A stretch of DNA of 58,312 nt from Dethiobacter sp. (GTDB lineage Bacteria > Bacillota > Dethiobacteria > DTU022 > UBA8154), in the NCBI GenBank assembly GCA_020725665.1, contig DYEO01000076.1, positions 1 to 58,312 on the forward strand. Direction: 5' to 3'. Positions 25,607 through 33,225 of this stretch are shown one piece after another (position 1 is the first letter of the stretch; the number at the start of each line of letters is the position of its first letter). Made by a program: the position numbers and the translations under genes. The notes below the pieces were generated by a model. It was not told the DNA's origin. It saw only the letters and a program-made list of their open reading frames with translations, and ran no database searches.

Positions 25607-25838
25607 ATCTTAACATCTAACCACTTCCAAATTGTTTCCATGGCAGCGGCATAAACAGCGCAAAAGCAAATATTTTCCCCCTCAAGTGTCAGGCGGCAGG
25701 TGTCTTGGCACTTAATTCTTGCCTTTTGAAAATGGGGCATGCGATTGCGACGGAATATTTGCATGGGGGAAGGCATATACTTTCTTCCGTAGATAACAGG
25801 TATTCCGAGTCATCATTTATTATAAAGGAGAGAGCTGG
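25607..25838 (+). promoter_or_regulatory. Long structured leader of greA
   Basis: About 225 nt between the promoter and greA. It can form AAGTG..GCACTT (near 25684-25713) and a long-range pairing of GCAAATATTTTCCCCC (from about 25664) with GGAATATTTGC..GGGGGAA (near 25752-25776). No T-box motif or familiar riboswitch core was seen. Function unknown. Confidence 0.35.
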
Positions 25839-26312
25839 ATGTCATCCAAAGAGGTGATCCTCACTCAGAACGGCTTAAAAAAGCTGGAAGAGGAGTTGGC
25901 TTATCTTAAGTCGGTAAAAAGAAGAGAAGTGGCTGCCCGCATCAAAACGGCTATCTCTTTCGGCGATCTAAGCGAAAACGCTGAGTATGACAACGCCAAG
26001 AACGAACAGGCTTTTATTGAGGGGAAAATAATTACCCTGGAGAAGATGCTGCGCAATGCCCGGCTGATCGAAGATGATGAAGTGAACAGGGACGTGGTGG
26101 GTGTCGGCTGTACTGTTAAACTGCAGGATTTGGATGGGGACGAAGTTATGGAGTTTACCATCGTGGGAACAGCGGAATCGGATCCGGCCAATAACCGGAT
26201 CTCCAATGAGTCTCCCGTGGGCCAGGCCATTTTAGGTTTACCGGTAGGATCGGAAATTGAAGTCAAGGTGCCGGCCGGGACAATAAAGTATAAAATACTG
26301 GAGATTAAATAG
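25839..26312 (+). CDS. greA: Transcription elongation factor GreA
   Basis: 157 residues, the full family length. The N-terminal coiled coil has [31 protein letters not shown] and the acidic tip [16 protein letters not shown]. The C-terminal FKBP-like domain ends [23 protein letters not shown]. GreA stimulates transcript cleavage by backtracked RNA polymerase. AAGGAGAG precedes ATG 25839. It is followed 74 nt later by lysS, a neighbourhood common in these Firmicutes. Confidence 0.97.
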   Translation: MSSKEVILTQNGLKKLEEELAYLKSVKRREVAARIKTAISFGDLSENAEYDNAKNEQAFIEGKIITLEKMLRNARLIEDDEVNRDVVGVGCTVKLQDLDGDEVMEFTIVGTAESDPANNRISNESPVGQAILGLPVGSEIEVKVPAGTIKYKILEIK

Positions 26313-26386
26313 AAGCATTATAAGCACGAGGCAGACGGGTGTAAATGCCTGAGCTGCAAATTAACAGTTAAAGGGCTGGTTTCCCC

Positions 26387-27928
26387 ATGGGACAGGAACA
26401 TCTGGGTGAGCAACTGCTGCTGCGGCGCAATAAGGTGAATGAACTGAGAGCTCAGGGAGTTGAACCCTACAGTCAAAAATATCCCGTTACCCACTGTGCA
26501 AAGGAGGTGCGGGAAGAATTTGTGACCCTGGAAGGGCAAACGGTAAGCCTGGCAGGGCGCATGATGACCCGCCGGGGCCACGGCAAGGCCTGTTTTGCAA
26601 ATATCCAGGACGGCAGCGGGCAGGTACAGATATACATTCGCCTGGACGACGTGGGTGAAGAGCAGTACATTTTTTTTCAAAACCTGGATATCGGTGATAT
26701 TATCGGTATCAGCGGTACTGTCTTTAAAACAAGGACGGGTGAGGTTACGGTCAATATTAATTCTTTTAAAATTCTGACCAAAGCCTTGCGTCCCCTGCCG
26801 GAAAAGTGGCACGGTCTTAAGGATGTGGAGACACGCTACCGCCAACGCTATGCGGATTTGCTGGCAAACCCTGAAGTACGACATGTTTTTGTGATACGCA
26901 GCAAGATTATCCAGGCCGTACGCGAGTTTCTGGCGGGAAGGGATTTTCTCGAGGTGGAAACTCCGGTTATGCACACTGTGGCCGGGGGGGCCACAGCCCG
27001 CCCCTTTATAACGCATCACAACGCTTTGGATATAGACCTGTATTTGCGTATTGCCACGGAACTGCATCTCAAGCGGCTTATCGTTGGGGGGATGGAGCGG
27101 GTCTTCGAGTTGGGCCGCATCTTCCGCAACGAAGGTATTTCTACAAGACATAACCCCGAATTTACTATGATCGAAATTTATCAGGCCAACGCCGATTATG
27201 AAGATATGATGGACCTTATGGAAAACATGGTCCTTTATGTGGCTGAGAAAGTGCTTGGCAGCAGCCGGATTACTTACCAGGACAGGGAATTGGATCTTTC
27301 CCTGCCCTGGCCCCGTAAAAAACTCATTGATCTGGTCCAGGAGATAACGGGAGTGGACTTCCGGGAGATTGACGGTGATGAGGCGGCAAGGCAGGTTGCC
27401 GGGGCGCGCGGCCTTGCACTGGAAAAAGAGGCCACTTGGGGAGAAATTCTCTTTGCCTTTTTTGAGGAATACTGTGAGGAAAAGCTGTGGGGACCGGTGT
27501 TTGTGCTGGATTATCCTGTTGATGTGTCGCCTCTGGCGCGACGCTGTCAGCACAACCCCGCTTTTACTTACCGTTTTGAAGCTTTTATGGCCGGCAGGGA
27601 GATTGCTAATGCTTTCACGGAACTGACCGATCCGCTGGATCAGCGGGAGCGTTTCCTCCGGCAGGTACAAAAGCGTACTGCCGGTAACGAAGAGGCGCAT
27701 ATGATGGATGAGGATTTTCTTAATGCCCTGGAGTACGGTATGCCCCCCACGGGGGGACTGGGTATAGGCATCGACAGGCTGGTGATGATGTTAACCGACT
27801 CGCTCTCCATCCGCGATGTCATTCTATTTCCCACGTTGCGACCCCGGGAACTTGAACTTCAGGAGGGTTGTAACCAGGAACAGATCAGGAGTCAGGAGTC
27901 AGAAGACAGGAGTCAAGAGTCGGAATGA
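26387..27928 (+). CDS. lysS: Lysyl-tRNA synthetase, class II
   Basis: 513 residues. OB-fold anticodon-binding domain about 55-155 ([26 protein letters not shown]), then the class II core with motif 1 ([21 protein letters not shown]), motif 2 ([20 protein letters not shown]) and motif 3 ([13 protein letters not shown]). It charges tRNA-Lys. The last about 16 residues ([18 protein letters not shown]) fall beyond the normal end and are encoded by GGAGTCA-type repeat DNA at 27881-27926, so the gene has picked up a repeat-derived tail. Confidence 0.96.
   Translation: MGQEHLGEQLLLRRNKVNELRAQGVEPYSQKYPVTHCAKEVREEFVTLEGQTVSLAGRMMTRRGHGKACFANIQDGSGQVQIYIRLDDVGEEQYIFFQNLDIGDIIGISGTVFKTRTGEVTVNINSFKILTKALRPLPEKWHGLKDVETRYRQRYADLLANPEVRHVFVIRSKIIQAVREFLAGRDFLEVETPVMHTVAGGATARPFITHHNALDIDLYLRIATELHLKRLIVGGMERVFELGRIFRNEGISTRHNPEFTMIEIYQANADYEDMMDLMENMVLYVAEKVLGSSRITYQDRELDLSLPWPRKKLIDLVQEITGVDFREIDGDEAARQVAGARGLALEKEATWGEILFAFFEEYCEEKLWGPVFVLDYPVDVSPLARRCQHNPAFTYRFEAFMAGREIANAFTELTDPLDQRERFLRQVQKRTAGNEEAHMMDEDFLNALEYGMPPTGGLGIGIDRLVMMLTDSLSIRDVILFPTLRPRELELQEGCNQEQIRSQESEDRSQESE
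27881..27926. repeat. GGAGTCA heptamer-type repeat inside the lysS 3' end
   Basis: CAGGAGTCAGGAGTCAGAAG followed by ACAGGAGTCAAGAGTCGG. The same word occurs at 47408-47418 and 11110-11119. Here it is translated as the lysS tail. Confidence 0.55.
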
Positions 27929-27947
27929 GTACCAGCGAATTAGCGGT

Positions 27948-28024
27948 GCCAGGGGGACGGTTCGAGCGTCACCGTAGCGAAGCGAAGGTCCGCAGGGAAG
28001 ACGATGGAAGAACGAACCCCTGGC
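27948..28024. repeat. 77-bp imperfect palindrome, GGGACGGTTC family
   Basis: GCCAGGGG (27948-27955) pairs with CCCCTGGC (28017-28024), and GACGGTTCG with CGAAC on the other side. The GGGGGACGGTTC core is shared with the palindromes at 11615 and 43858. Confidence 0.6.
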
Positions 28025-28030
28025 TAATAA

Positions 28031-28110
28031 CAACCGGGGATACCTGTAAATGCTAACCTTTTTGAAAAGGCTTTATCCTGCCTCACGCAGGAGATTTACA
28101 TCCCCGGTTG
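28031..28110. repeat. 80-bp inverted repeat with CAACCGGGGAT arms
   Basis: CAACCGGGGAT..TAAAT (28031-28050) is complementary to ATTTA..ATCCCCGGTTG (28093-28110) around a 40-nt loop. No second copy was seen in the window. It could terminate lysS transcription, although no clear T-run follows. Confidence 0.5.
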
Positions 28111-28179
28111 TAGTCATATTATATCCGCCTGGTGCCTGCTTTATACATATGACGTCTTACCTTAAAAGCAAGGCCGCTG

Positions 28180-28416
28180 GTGCAGGGAGTTATTACAGCA
28201 TGCAATGTATCGCCGGGGGACGGCTGGTGGAAGGCGCACAATTTTATTGAAATGGGCGTGGAGCTATTTATTTTCGAAAAGAGACCGGAGCTTTTGGCGC
28301 TTTTACACAAGGCCCTCACGGACACCGTTTTGATCGGGGAAATCTGCAGTAAAATAGCCCTTTCTCTTGTGCGGGAACCTATGCTTCCCGTCTTTCGAAG
28401 CATATACGTTTACTGA
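28180..28416 (+). CDS. Possible small hypothetical protein
   Basis: 78 codons from GTG in a region otherwise filled with repeats. The product (VQGVITACNV..FIEMGVELFIFEKRPELLALL..) has no recognised motif. A weak GGCCGCTG lies upstream and no clear ribosome site. It could be chance or the remnant of a gene. Confidence 0.2.
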   Translation: MQGVITACNVSPGDGWWKAHNFIEMGVELFIFEKRPELLALLHKALTDTVLIGEICSKIALSLVREPMLPVFRSIYVY

Positions 28417-28446
28417 ATGACTTTGGACTTTAGACTGAACAATAAA

Positions 28447-28728
28447 GCAGGCTCCAACAGACCTTACTCAGCTTATCCCCCGGGTTTTCTCACACCTGAT
28501 TCTTACTTTCACGGGCACTAAAGGGAGCATCTCTCATTCCTGCCCCATTGCCCCTTTCTTTCAGAACCAGACCTTGCAGCCGTCCCTGCTGCCCGGCTTC
28601 CCCTCGAGCCGGGGGCAATGCATTAAACACCTTGCCTTCCCGTTGCTCATAGCTTCCACCTGGGCCCGGATTGCTGCTCCGAGAAAAACCGGATTCAGGA
28701 TTAACCTTTAGACCTCTCGGAACCTGCC
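28447..28728 (-). ncRNA. Candidate structured ncRNA A (about 280 nt), family not identified
   Basis: Minus-strand transcript directly downstream of a perfect promoter. The 5' end GCAGGTTCC (28727-28719) pairs with the 3' end GGAGCCTGC (28455-28447), closing a GC-rich interior with many short complementary segments and no ORF. The first 15 nt (GCAGGTTCCGAGAGG) are identical to RNA B at 31797-31783, and the 3' ends share GTCTGTTGGA(G/A)CCTGC. Interiors differ in length and sequence but keep motifs such as ATGAGC, CAGGTG and AACCCGG. It does not match RNase P, tmRNA, SRP or 6S motifs that I know. Confidence 0.6.
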
Positions 28729-28735
28729 TGATATT

Positions 28736-28764
28736 ATTATATTAGTGAAAGCACAATTTGTCAA
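28736..28764 (-). promoter_or_regulatory. Consensus promoter of ncRNA A
   Basis: On the minus strand TTGACA (28764-28759), 17-nt spacer, TATAAT (28741-28736), placing the start about 8 nt before the paired 5' end of the RNA. Confidence 0.88.
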
Positions 28765-28905
28765 CATTTTTTCAAAAATATTTTTAAAAGTTAGTTAGAT
28801 TCGTTTAAATTATATTGCCTATTTATGATATAATTTCCTGGTAAGAGCAAACATAAGGGAAACTTAAGGGTAAGAACGGAACGAAGTGCCGCCGGGAGGT
28901 TCAAG

Positions 28906-29916
28906 ATGGCCGTTATCACCATTTCCCGCCATTTTGGCAGCGGGGGAGAACTTGTGGCACGATTGGTAGCCGAAAAAATGGGTTACCTGTTGATTAACAA
29001 GGCTAAAATCGCCGACAACATGCGCTCCATCGGTATCCTGGAGCCGGAGATGGCTTACTTTGATGAAAAGAATATAAAGTTTCAGGAAGGAGCATTGGAC
29101 CGGGAGATGGAGCGCCGGCGCCGCCGTTACCTGGATGGGCTGCACGAATTTTTCTATGACCTGGCCATCCGGGAAAACCTGGTAATCCTGGGACGGGGGG
29201 GGCAGCTTCTCTTCCGGGATTTTCCTCCGGCCCTGCATGTGAAGATCTTCGCGCCGCTACAGAGCAGGCTTGAACGGGTCTGCAGGCTCTATAACCTGAA
29301 TGAAGCAGCTGCAGCCCGTCTTATTTCCGAACAGGACCGGGATCGGGAAGCGTACCTGCGCCAGGTTTTTGGCTGTGACTGGCTCGATCCCGGGCTCTAT
29401 CATCTGATTATCAATACGGGAATAACGGGGCCGGAGGAGGCGGCCGTCCTGATTGTCACCGCTGCCCGCTTGAAGGAAAGCGCAGGCGAAATTCCGGCAA
29501 AGGATCTGGAGGAGCGTCTGCTGCAACAGGAAGCACCCGTTGAAATTACCGGCCTGACCACCGGAGTGGTACATGATGCCGGCGGTACCACACCCGATTT
29601 CGCCCATCCCAGTGAGGCCGAGTTTGCCTGTATGCTCGACTTTTATCGCATAAAATGGCTTTACGAACCCATAACGTTTCCCCTGGAGTGGGACAGCGAG
29701 GGAACGGTAACAGAGGCTTTTACTCCCGATTTCTATCTGCCTGAGCATAATCTTTACCTGGAGTTGACCACCCAAAAACAAAAATTGGTTTGGAAAAAAA
29801 ACAAAAAAATCCGCCGCCTCAGGGAGATCTACCCTGATGTGCAGGTCAAGATTATCTATGGACGTGATTTTCGGGGTTTGCTTAAGAAGTATGGGATTGA
29901 AGAGAAAGGGGAGTAA
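28906..29916 (+). CDS. Cytidylate-kinase-like P-loop protein fused to a nuclease-like domain
   Basis: 336 residues. Residues about 1-190 resemble the cytidylate kinase-2 family: ITISRHFGSGGELVARLVAEKMG at the start, NLVILGRGGQLLF, and RLYNLNEAAAARLISEQDRDREAYLRQVFG. Residues about 240-330 read like a PD-(D/E)xK fold: a compact strand-rich region with TPDFYLPEHNLYLELT, giving D275 and E286 with Thr where the usual Lys would be, then KNKKIRRLREIYPDVQVKIIYG. Kinase substrate and nuclease activity are unknown. ATG 28906 follows GGGAGG. It lies 12 nt before the phosphoribosyltransferase, in one transcription unit. Confidence 0.65.
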   Translation: MAVITISRHFGSGGELVARLVAEKMGYLLINKAKIADNMRSIGILEPEMAYFDEKNIKFQEGALDREMERRRRRYLDGLHEFFYDLAIRENLVILGRGGQLLFRDFPPALHVKIFAPLQSRLERVCRLYNLNEAAAARLISEQDRDREAYLRQVFGCDWLDPGLYHLIINTGITGPEEAAVLIVTAARLKESAGEIPAKDLEERLLQQEAPVEITGLTTGVVHDAGGTTPDFAHPSEAEFACMLDFYRIKWLYEPITFPLEWDSEGTVTEAFTPDFYLPEHNLYLELTTQKQKLVWKKNKKIRRLREIYPDVQVKIIYGRDFRGLLKKYGIEEKGE

Positions 29917-29928
29917 AGGTAAAGGAAG

Positions 29929-30471
29929 ATGAAACAGGAGGCAGATCACCACCTGGAAGTCCTGCTTACCCGCGATCAGATTCAAGCCAGGGTGACACAA
30001 CTGGCTGAAGAGATAACGAGGGACTACAGCGGCGCGGGAGAACTGGTTCTGGTAGCAGTGCTGCGCGGCAGCGTCTACTTCGCTGTTGATTTGAGCCGTC
30101 GTCTTAACCTTCCCTTCATTTTGGATTTTATCGGCATCTCCAGTTATGCAGGTGCTTCCCCTTCACGGGGAATTGTGCGCATTACCAAGGATCTGGAAAG
30201 CAATATTGTCCATAAGAATGTGCTGCTTCTGGAGGATATTGTTGACACGGGCCTAACGCTGAATTACCTAATCCAAAACCTGAAAACGCGTAACCCTTCC
30301 AGCCTGCGCGTCTGCGCGTTTCTTGATATGCCGGCCCGTCGCATCGTAAATATCCCCGTGGATTATTATGGTTTTAGCTTGCCCGATCTTTACGTGGTAG
30401 GTTACGGTTTGGACTATCATGAACGTTACCGCAACCTGGAAGTGGTGGCGGCACTAAAAGACCCTAAATGA
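29929..30471 (+). CDS. hpt: Hypoxanthine-guanine phosphoribosyltransferase
   Basis: 180 residues. The PRPP-binding motif LLLEDIVDTGLTL, the flexible loop region with SSYAGASPSRGIVRITKDL, and the C-terminal DLYVVGYGLDYHERYRNL are all typical of Hpt. It salvages hypoxanthine and guanine to IMP and GMP using PRPP. It follows the kinase-like gene by 12 nt, so a nucleotide-metabolism role for the pair is plausible. Confidence 0.94.
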   Translation: MKQEADHHLEVLLTRDQIQARVTQLAEEITRDYSGAGELVLVAVLRGSVYFAVDLSRRLNLPFILDFIGISSYAGASPSRGIVRITKDLESNIVHKNVLLLEDIVDTGLTLNYLIQNLKTRNPSSLRVCAFLDMPARRIVNIPVDYYGFSLPDLYVVGYGLDYHERYRNLEVVAALKDPK

Positions 30472-30576
30472 ACAATAGCATCTGAAACAGCGTCCTCCGC
30501 CCTCAGCTCATTGCGTAAAAGGTGTATTGATTCATGGGTTGTCAACAACCCCGTCCCCCCGACACCTTGCGTTTAC

Positions 30577-30605
30577 TTGACTATGATTGTGTTTGGTTGT
30601 ATAAT
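30577..30605 (+). promoter_or_regulatory. Sigma-A promoter of the HTH-Uma2 gene
   Basis: TTGACT (30577-30582), a 17-nt spacer and TATAAT (30600-30605), only 19 nt before the ATG. Confidence 0.8.
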
Positions 30606-30623
30606 GGCAGAGGAGGTGATTTC

Positions 30624-31382
30624 ATGAAAAAATTGCTGACGGCTCAAGAATTAGCAGAGATTTTGAGCTTATCGGTGGAAACTATTTGGAGGTATACACG
30701 ACAAAAAAAAATACCCGTAGTAGAACTGGGACAAAAGCAATACCGGTATGAAAAAGAAGCAGTGTTGGCTGCTTTGGCAATGGGAGACCTATCTGTTAAA
30801 GAAGAACATCCTGTATATTCTAAGCAAGACGGATACACCTACGAGGATTACTTGCAGATCCCGGAAGAACCGGGCTACCGCTTTGAGATCCTGGAAGGAA
30901 TCCTGGTAAAAGAACCGTCGCCTTCGATGCATCACCAGCGAGTATCCCGGGAACTGGGTTGCCAGTTGATCACTTTCTTTAACAATTTTGATCCTGAGGG
31001 CGAACTCTTTTTTGCTCCCCTGGATGTCACTTTGGCAACCGGCAATGTGCTGCAACCGGATATATTGTTTGTCTCCGGTGCCCGCAAGGAAGTTATGCGC
31101 GAGGAGCGCATAGACGGTCCCTGTGATCTGGTGGTGGAAATTATGTCGCCGACTAATCGCCGCAAAGACCGCCTGCGTAAGATGGAAATCTATCGCAAGG
31201 CGGGGATACCTCACTACTGGCTCGCGGATCCCGAGGAAAACACGTTGGAAGCTTTTATGCTCAGGGATGGAAATTATACCCTGGTGGTCGCGGGCGGCCC
31301 GGGCGATAAATTTACCCATCCTGAATTTCCGGGGTTGGATCTGGATCTGGATAGGGTATTTCATCGTCCTGTGTCTGAGTGA
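30624..31382 (+). CDS. Excisionase-type HTH fused to a Uma2-family nuclease-fold domain
   Basis: 252 residues from ATG 30624 (GGAGGTGATTTC upstream). A longer reading starts before the promoter and is discarded. Residues 1-55 are a MerR/excisionase HTH (LLTAQELAEILSLSVETIWRYTRQKKIP). Residues about 70-250 are Uma2/DUF820, a restriction-endonuclease fold: YEDYLQIPEEPGYRFEILEGILVKEPSP, QPDILFV, DLVVEIMSPTNRRKD and YRKAGIPHYWLADP, with the Asp/Glu and downstream Lys positions intact. Uma2 proteins are widespread with unclear function, often in multiple copies. The stop codon lies in a tandem 13-bp duplication (TGTGTCTGAGTGA). The gene sits between two related ncRNA candidates. Confidence 0.8.
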   Translation: MKKLLTAQELAEILSLSVETIWRYTRQKKIPVVELGQKQYRYEKEAVLAALAMGDLSVKEEHPVYSKQDGYTYEDYLQIPEEPGYRFEILEGILVKEPSPSMHHQRVSRELGCQLITFFNNFDPEGELFFAPLDVTLATGNVLQPDILFVSGARKEVMREERIDGPCDLVVEIMSPTNRRKDRLRKMEIYRKAGIPHYWLADPEENTLEAFMLRDGNYTLVVAGGPGDKFTHPEFPGLDLDLDRVFHRPVSE

Positions 31383-31415
31383 TGTGTCTGAGTGAATTGA
31401 ATTCCGTACATGGGC

Positions 31416-31797
31416 GCAGGTTCCAACAGACATTTCCAAAACCCCTGCCCCCTCCGGGTTGACTCTCATTATACCGTGCGGCTTGTTTACACCGCGCGGC
31501 CTTTGCTTGCACAAAATTGCTTTGTGCTCACCTGAGAAACTGCCACCCTTTTGGAGAAGCGCCGGCACCGGTCTTGCACCGCCTTCCGCCTTGCCAATAC
31601 CTGGAGCAAAATTTGCTCCGCTACCTTTCAGGCTTACAGCGTTGCCGTTCCGGTTGCACACCGGTTCACCTTTGCTAGAGCCCGGCCCCCTTTCCCAGAG
31701 TCGACCCGCGCACTGCGCTTGCCGCTCATGTATGGGGTCTTCCGGCCCTGTTCCCCGGTTGAACCGGCAGGATTTCTTACTGCCTCTCGGAACCTGC
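31416..31797 (-). ncRNA. Candidate structured ncRNA B (about 380 nt), paralogue of RNA A
   Basis: Minus strand, starting at a consensus-spaced promoter. The 5' GCAGGTTCC (31797-31789) pairs perfectly with the 3' GGAACCTGC (31424-31416). The interior is rich in local hairpins (GGAGCAAATTTTGCTCC; ACCGGTGTGCAACCGG; GCACAAAGCAATTTTGTGC) and carries no protein with a ribosome site. It shares the 15-nt 5' end and the GTCTGTTGGAACCTGC 3' end with RNA A but is about 100 nt longer. Family not recognised. A regulatory or ribonucleoprotein RNA is plausible. Confidence 0.6.
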
Positions 31798-31803
31798 AAA
31801 TGC

Positions 31804-31832
31804 ATTATCTCATTATTAAAAATTTTTGTCAA
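31804..31832 (-). promoter_or_regulatory. Promoter of ncRNA B
   Basis: Minus strand TTGACA (31832-31827), 17-nt spacer, GATAAT (31809-31804), 7 nt before the RNA's paired 5' end. Same geometry as for RNA A. Confidence 0.8.
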
Positions 31833-31920
31833 GCGTTAATTTAAAAAAATTTTTAACTTATCAGTCTAAAGCTGCTTTAGACTTTATTCAGTTCCGACCT
31901 TCGACTCTTCAAGTTGGAGA

Positions 31921-31949
31921 TTGTCGGGAAAAGATGAAGGCATTATAAT
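31921..31949 (+). promoter_or_regulatory. Sigma-A promoter of the glycogen cluster
   Basis: TTGTCG (31921-31926), 17-nt spacer, TATAAT (31944-31949), 28 nt before the first gene. Confidence 0.7.
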
Positions 31950-31976
31950 GGTGATGAGGGGAGGCCTTAACTTAAG

Positions 31977-33110
31977 ATGATCGCGGTGGTAATGGCCGGG
32001 GGGTTGGGCACGCGTCTCCATCCTCTTAGCTGTCTGCTGCCTAAGCCCATGCTCTCTTTCTTTGATCGGCCCCTTCTGTCCTACATATTACAAAAATTAC
32101 TGGAGAATGGCTTCAGGCGGGTGCTGTTGACGCTCCACTACCGTCCTGAAGCAATTATGCATTATTTTGGTGACGGTGCGGAGCGGGGGTTGCAGATCGC
32201 TTATTCCCTGGAGCGGGAGCCACTGGGAACTGCCGGGAGCGTACGTCATGCTGTCCGGGAGCTGGGGGAGGCGGTTGTGGTGCTGAGCGGTGATGTGCTT
32301 TTTAATTTTAATCTTGCTCCCGCCCTCAGTTTTCACTGTCAAAGGGGAGCGCTGGTTACGATGCTGCTGCTGCACCACCATGACCCCCGGGGTTTTGGTA
32401 TTGCCGCGTTGGATCATGACGGGCGCGTAACCCGTTACTGCGAGAAACCTGCCACACCACATGATGTCTTCAGCAACCTGATTAATACGGGCACATATTT
32501 TCTGGAGCCTGAAGCGCTTGATTTAATACCGCCCCAGGCTTTTTTTGATTTTAGCAGGGATCTTTTTCCCCTGCTCTTAAAGCGGGGAATGCCTTTTTAC
32601 GGTTATGTCGTGCAGGGCTACTGGAGTGACCTGGGAACGCTTGAAGTTTACCGGCAGGCTCACGACGCAGCCTTTGAGGGCAAAGGGGGAATCCTCATTC
32701 CCGGGGAACAGAAGGGCCCGCAGATTTGGATGGAGGAAGGGGTGAACATCGCGACCGGGGCACGACTCCATCCCCCCCTTTTTCTCGGAGCACGCGTTTG
32801 CCTGGAGAAAGGGGCAGTGGCCGGCCCCGGAGCGGTGATCGGAGCGGACACGGTTATCAGACGGGGTTCGCGCGTAATGAACAGCATTCTGGGTAAAGGC
32901 AACCATGTGGGTGTGGGGGCGTTGTTGGATGGCGCCTTTCTTGCCGGGAACAACGTTATCGGTGAACACTGCTGCCTGAGAGAGATGGTGGTGCTGGGAG
33001 GGAACTGCCGGGTGGCCGAACGCTCTACCCTGCAGCATGATGTAAAAATCTGGCCCCATCTTTACCTGCCTCCCCGCACCCGACTGGAACATGCAACGAT
33101 AACGCAATAG
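31977..33110 (+). CDS. Sugar-1-phosphate nucleotidyltransferase with left-handed beta-helix
   Basis: 377 residues. The nucleotidyltransferase domain starts VVMAGGLGTRLHPLSCLLPKPM and contains EREPLGTAGSV and LSGDVLFNF. Residues about 245-375 show hexapeptide-repeat character (GVNIATGARLHPPLFLGARVCLEKGAVAGPGAVIGADTVI). It activates a sugar phosphate with an NTP, and the closest pattern is mannose-1-phosphate guanylyltransferase or glucose-1-phosphate nucleotidyltransferase. It leads the glycogen cluster, but glgC/glgD are separate, so its product may serve envelope or trehalose synthesis instead. Confidence 0.82.
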   Translation: MIAVVMAGGLGTRLHPLSCLLPKPMLSFFDRPLLSYILQKLLENGFRRVLLTLHYRPEAIMHYFGDGAERGLQIAYSLEREPLGTAGSVRHAVRELGEAVVVLSGDVLFNFNLAPALSFHCQRGALVTMLLLHHHDPRGFGIAALDHDGRVTRYCEKPATPHDVFSNLINTGTYFLEPEALDLIPPQAFFDFSRDLFPLLLKRGMPFYGYVVQGYWSDLGTLEVYRQAHDAAFEGKGGILIPGEQKGPQIWMEEGVNIATGARLHPPLFLGARVCLEKGAVAGPGAVIGADTVIRRGSRVMNSILGKGNHVGVGALLDGAFLAGNNVIGEHCCLREMVVLGGNCRVAERSTLQHDVKIWPHLYLPPRTRLEHATITQ

Positions 33111-33225
33111 GAAAGGGTGCTTTTTTTTATTACTGTAAAGGATAATTATAACTTTTTGTAGAATATAATCAATTAACTTCGAATTTAAGAGAATTTTACA
33201 TGAAATCTGCGAGGGGGTAATACCT

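Noticed and set aside
25607..25838. Lysine T-box for lysS
   Set aside because: No T-box sequence or antiterminator/terminator pair found.
26318..27700. 460-codon minus-strand ORF
   Set aside because: Exact antisense shadow of lysS, without a ribosome site or family features.
27881..27926. CRISPR array
   Set aside because: Repeats are 7-bp words with no regular 30-40 nt spacers and no cas genes in the window.
28441..28740. T-box or riboswitch for hpt or the kinase gene
   Set aside because: The structured RNA and its promoter point to the minus strand, away from those genes, and no GGGTGGTACCGCG motif is present.
30789..31832. 347-codon minus-strand ORF over the Uma2 gene and ncRNA B
   Set aside because: Covers a well-supported plus-strand gene and the ncRNA; its start would lie upstream of the ncRNA promoter start, and the peptide looks random.
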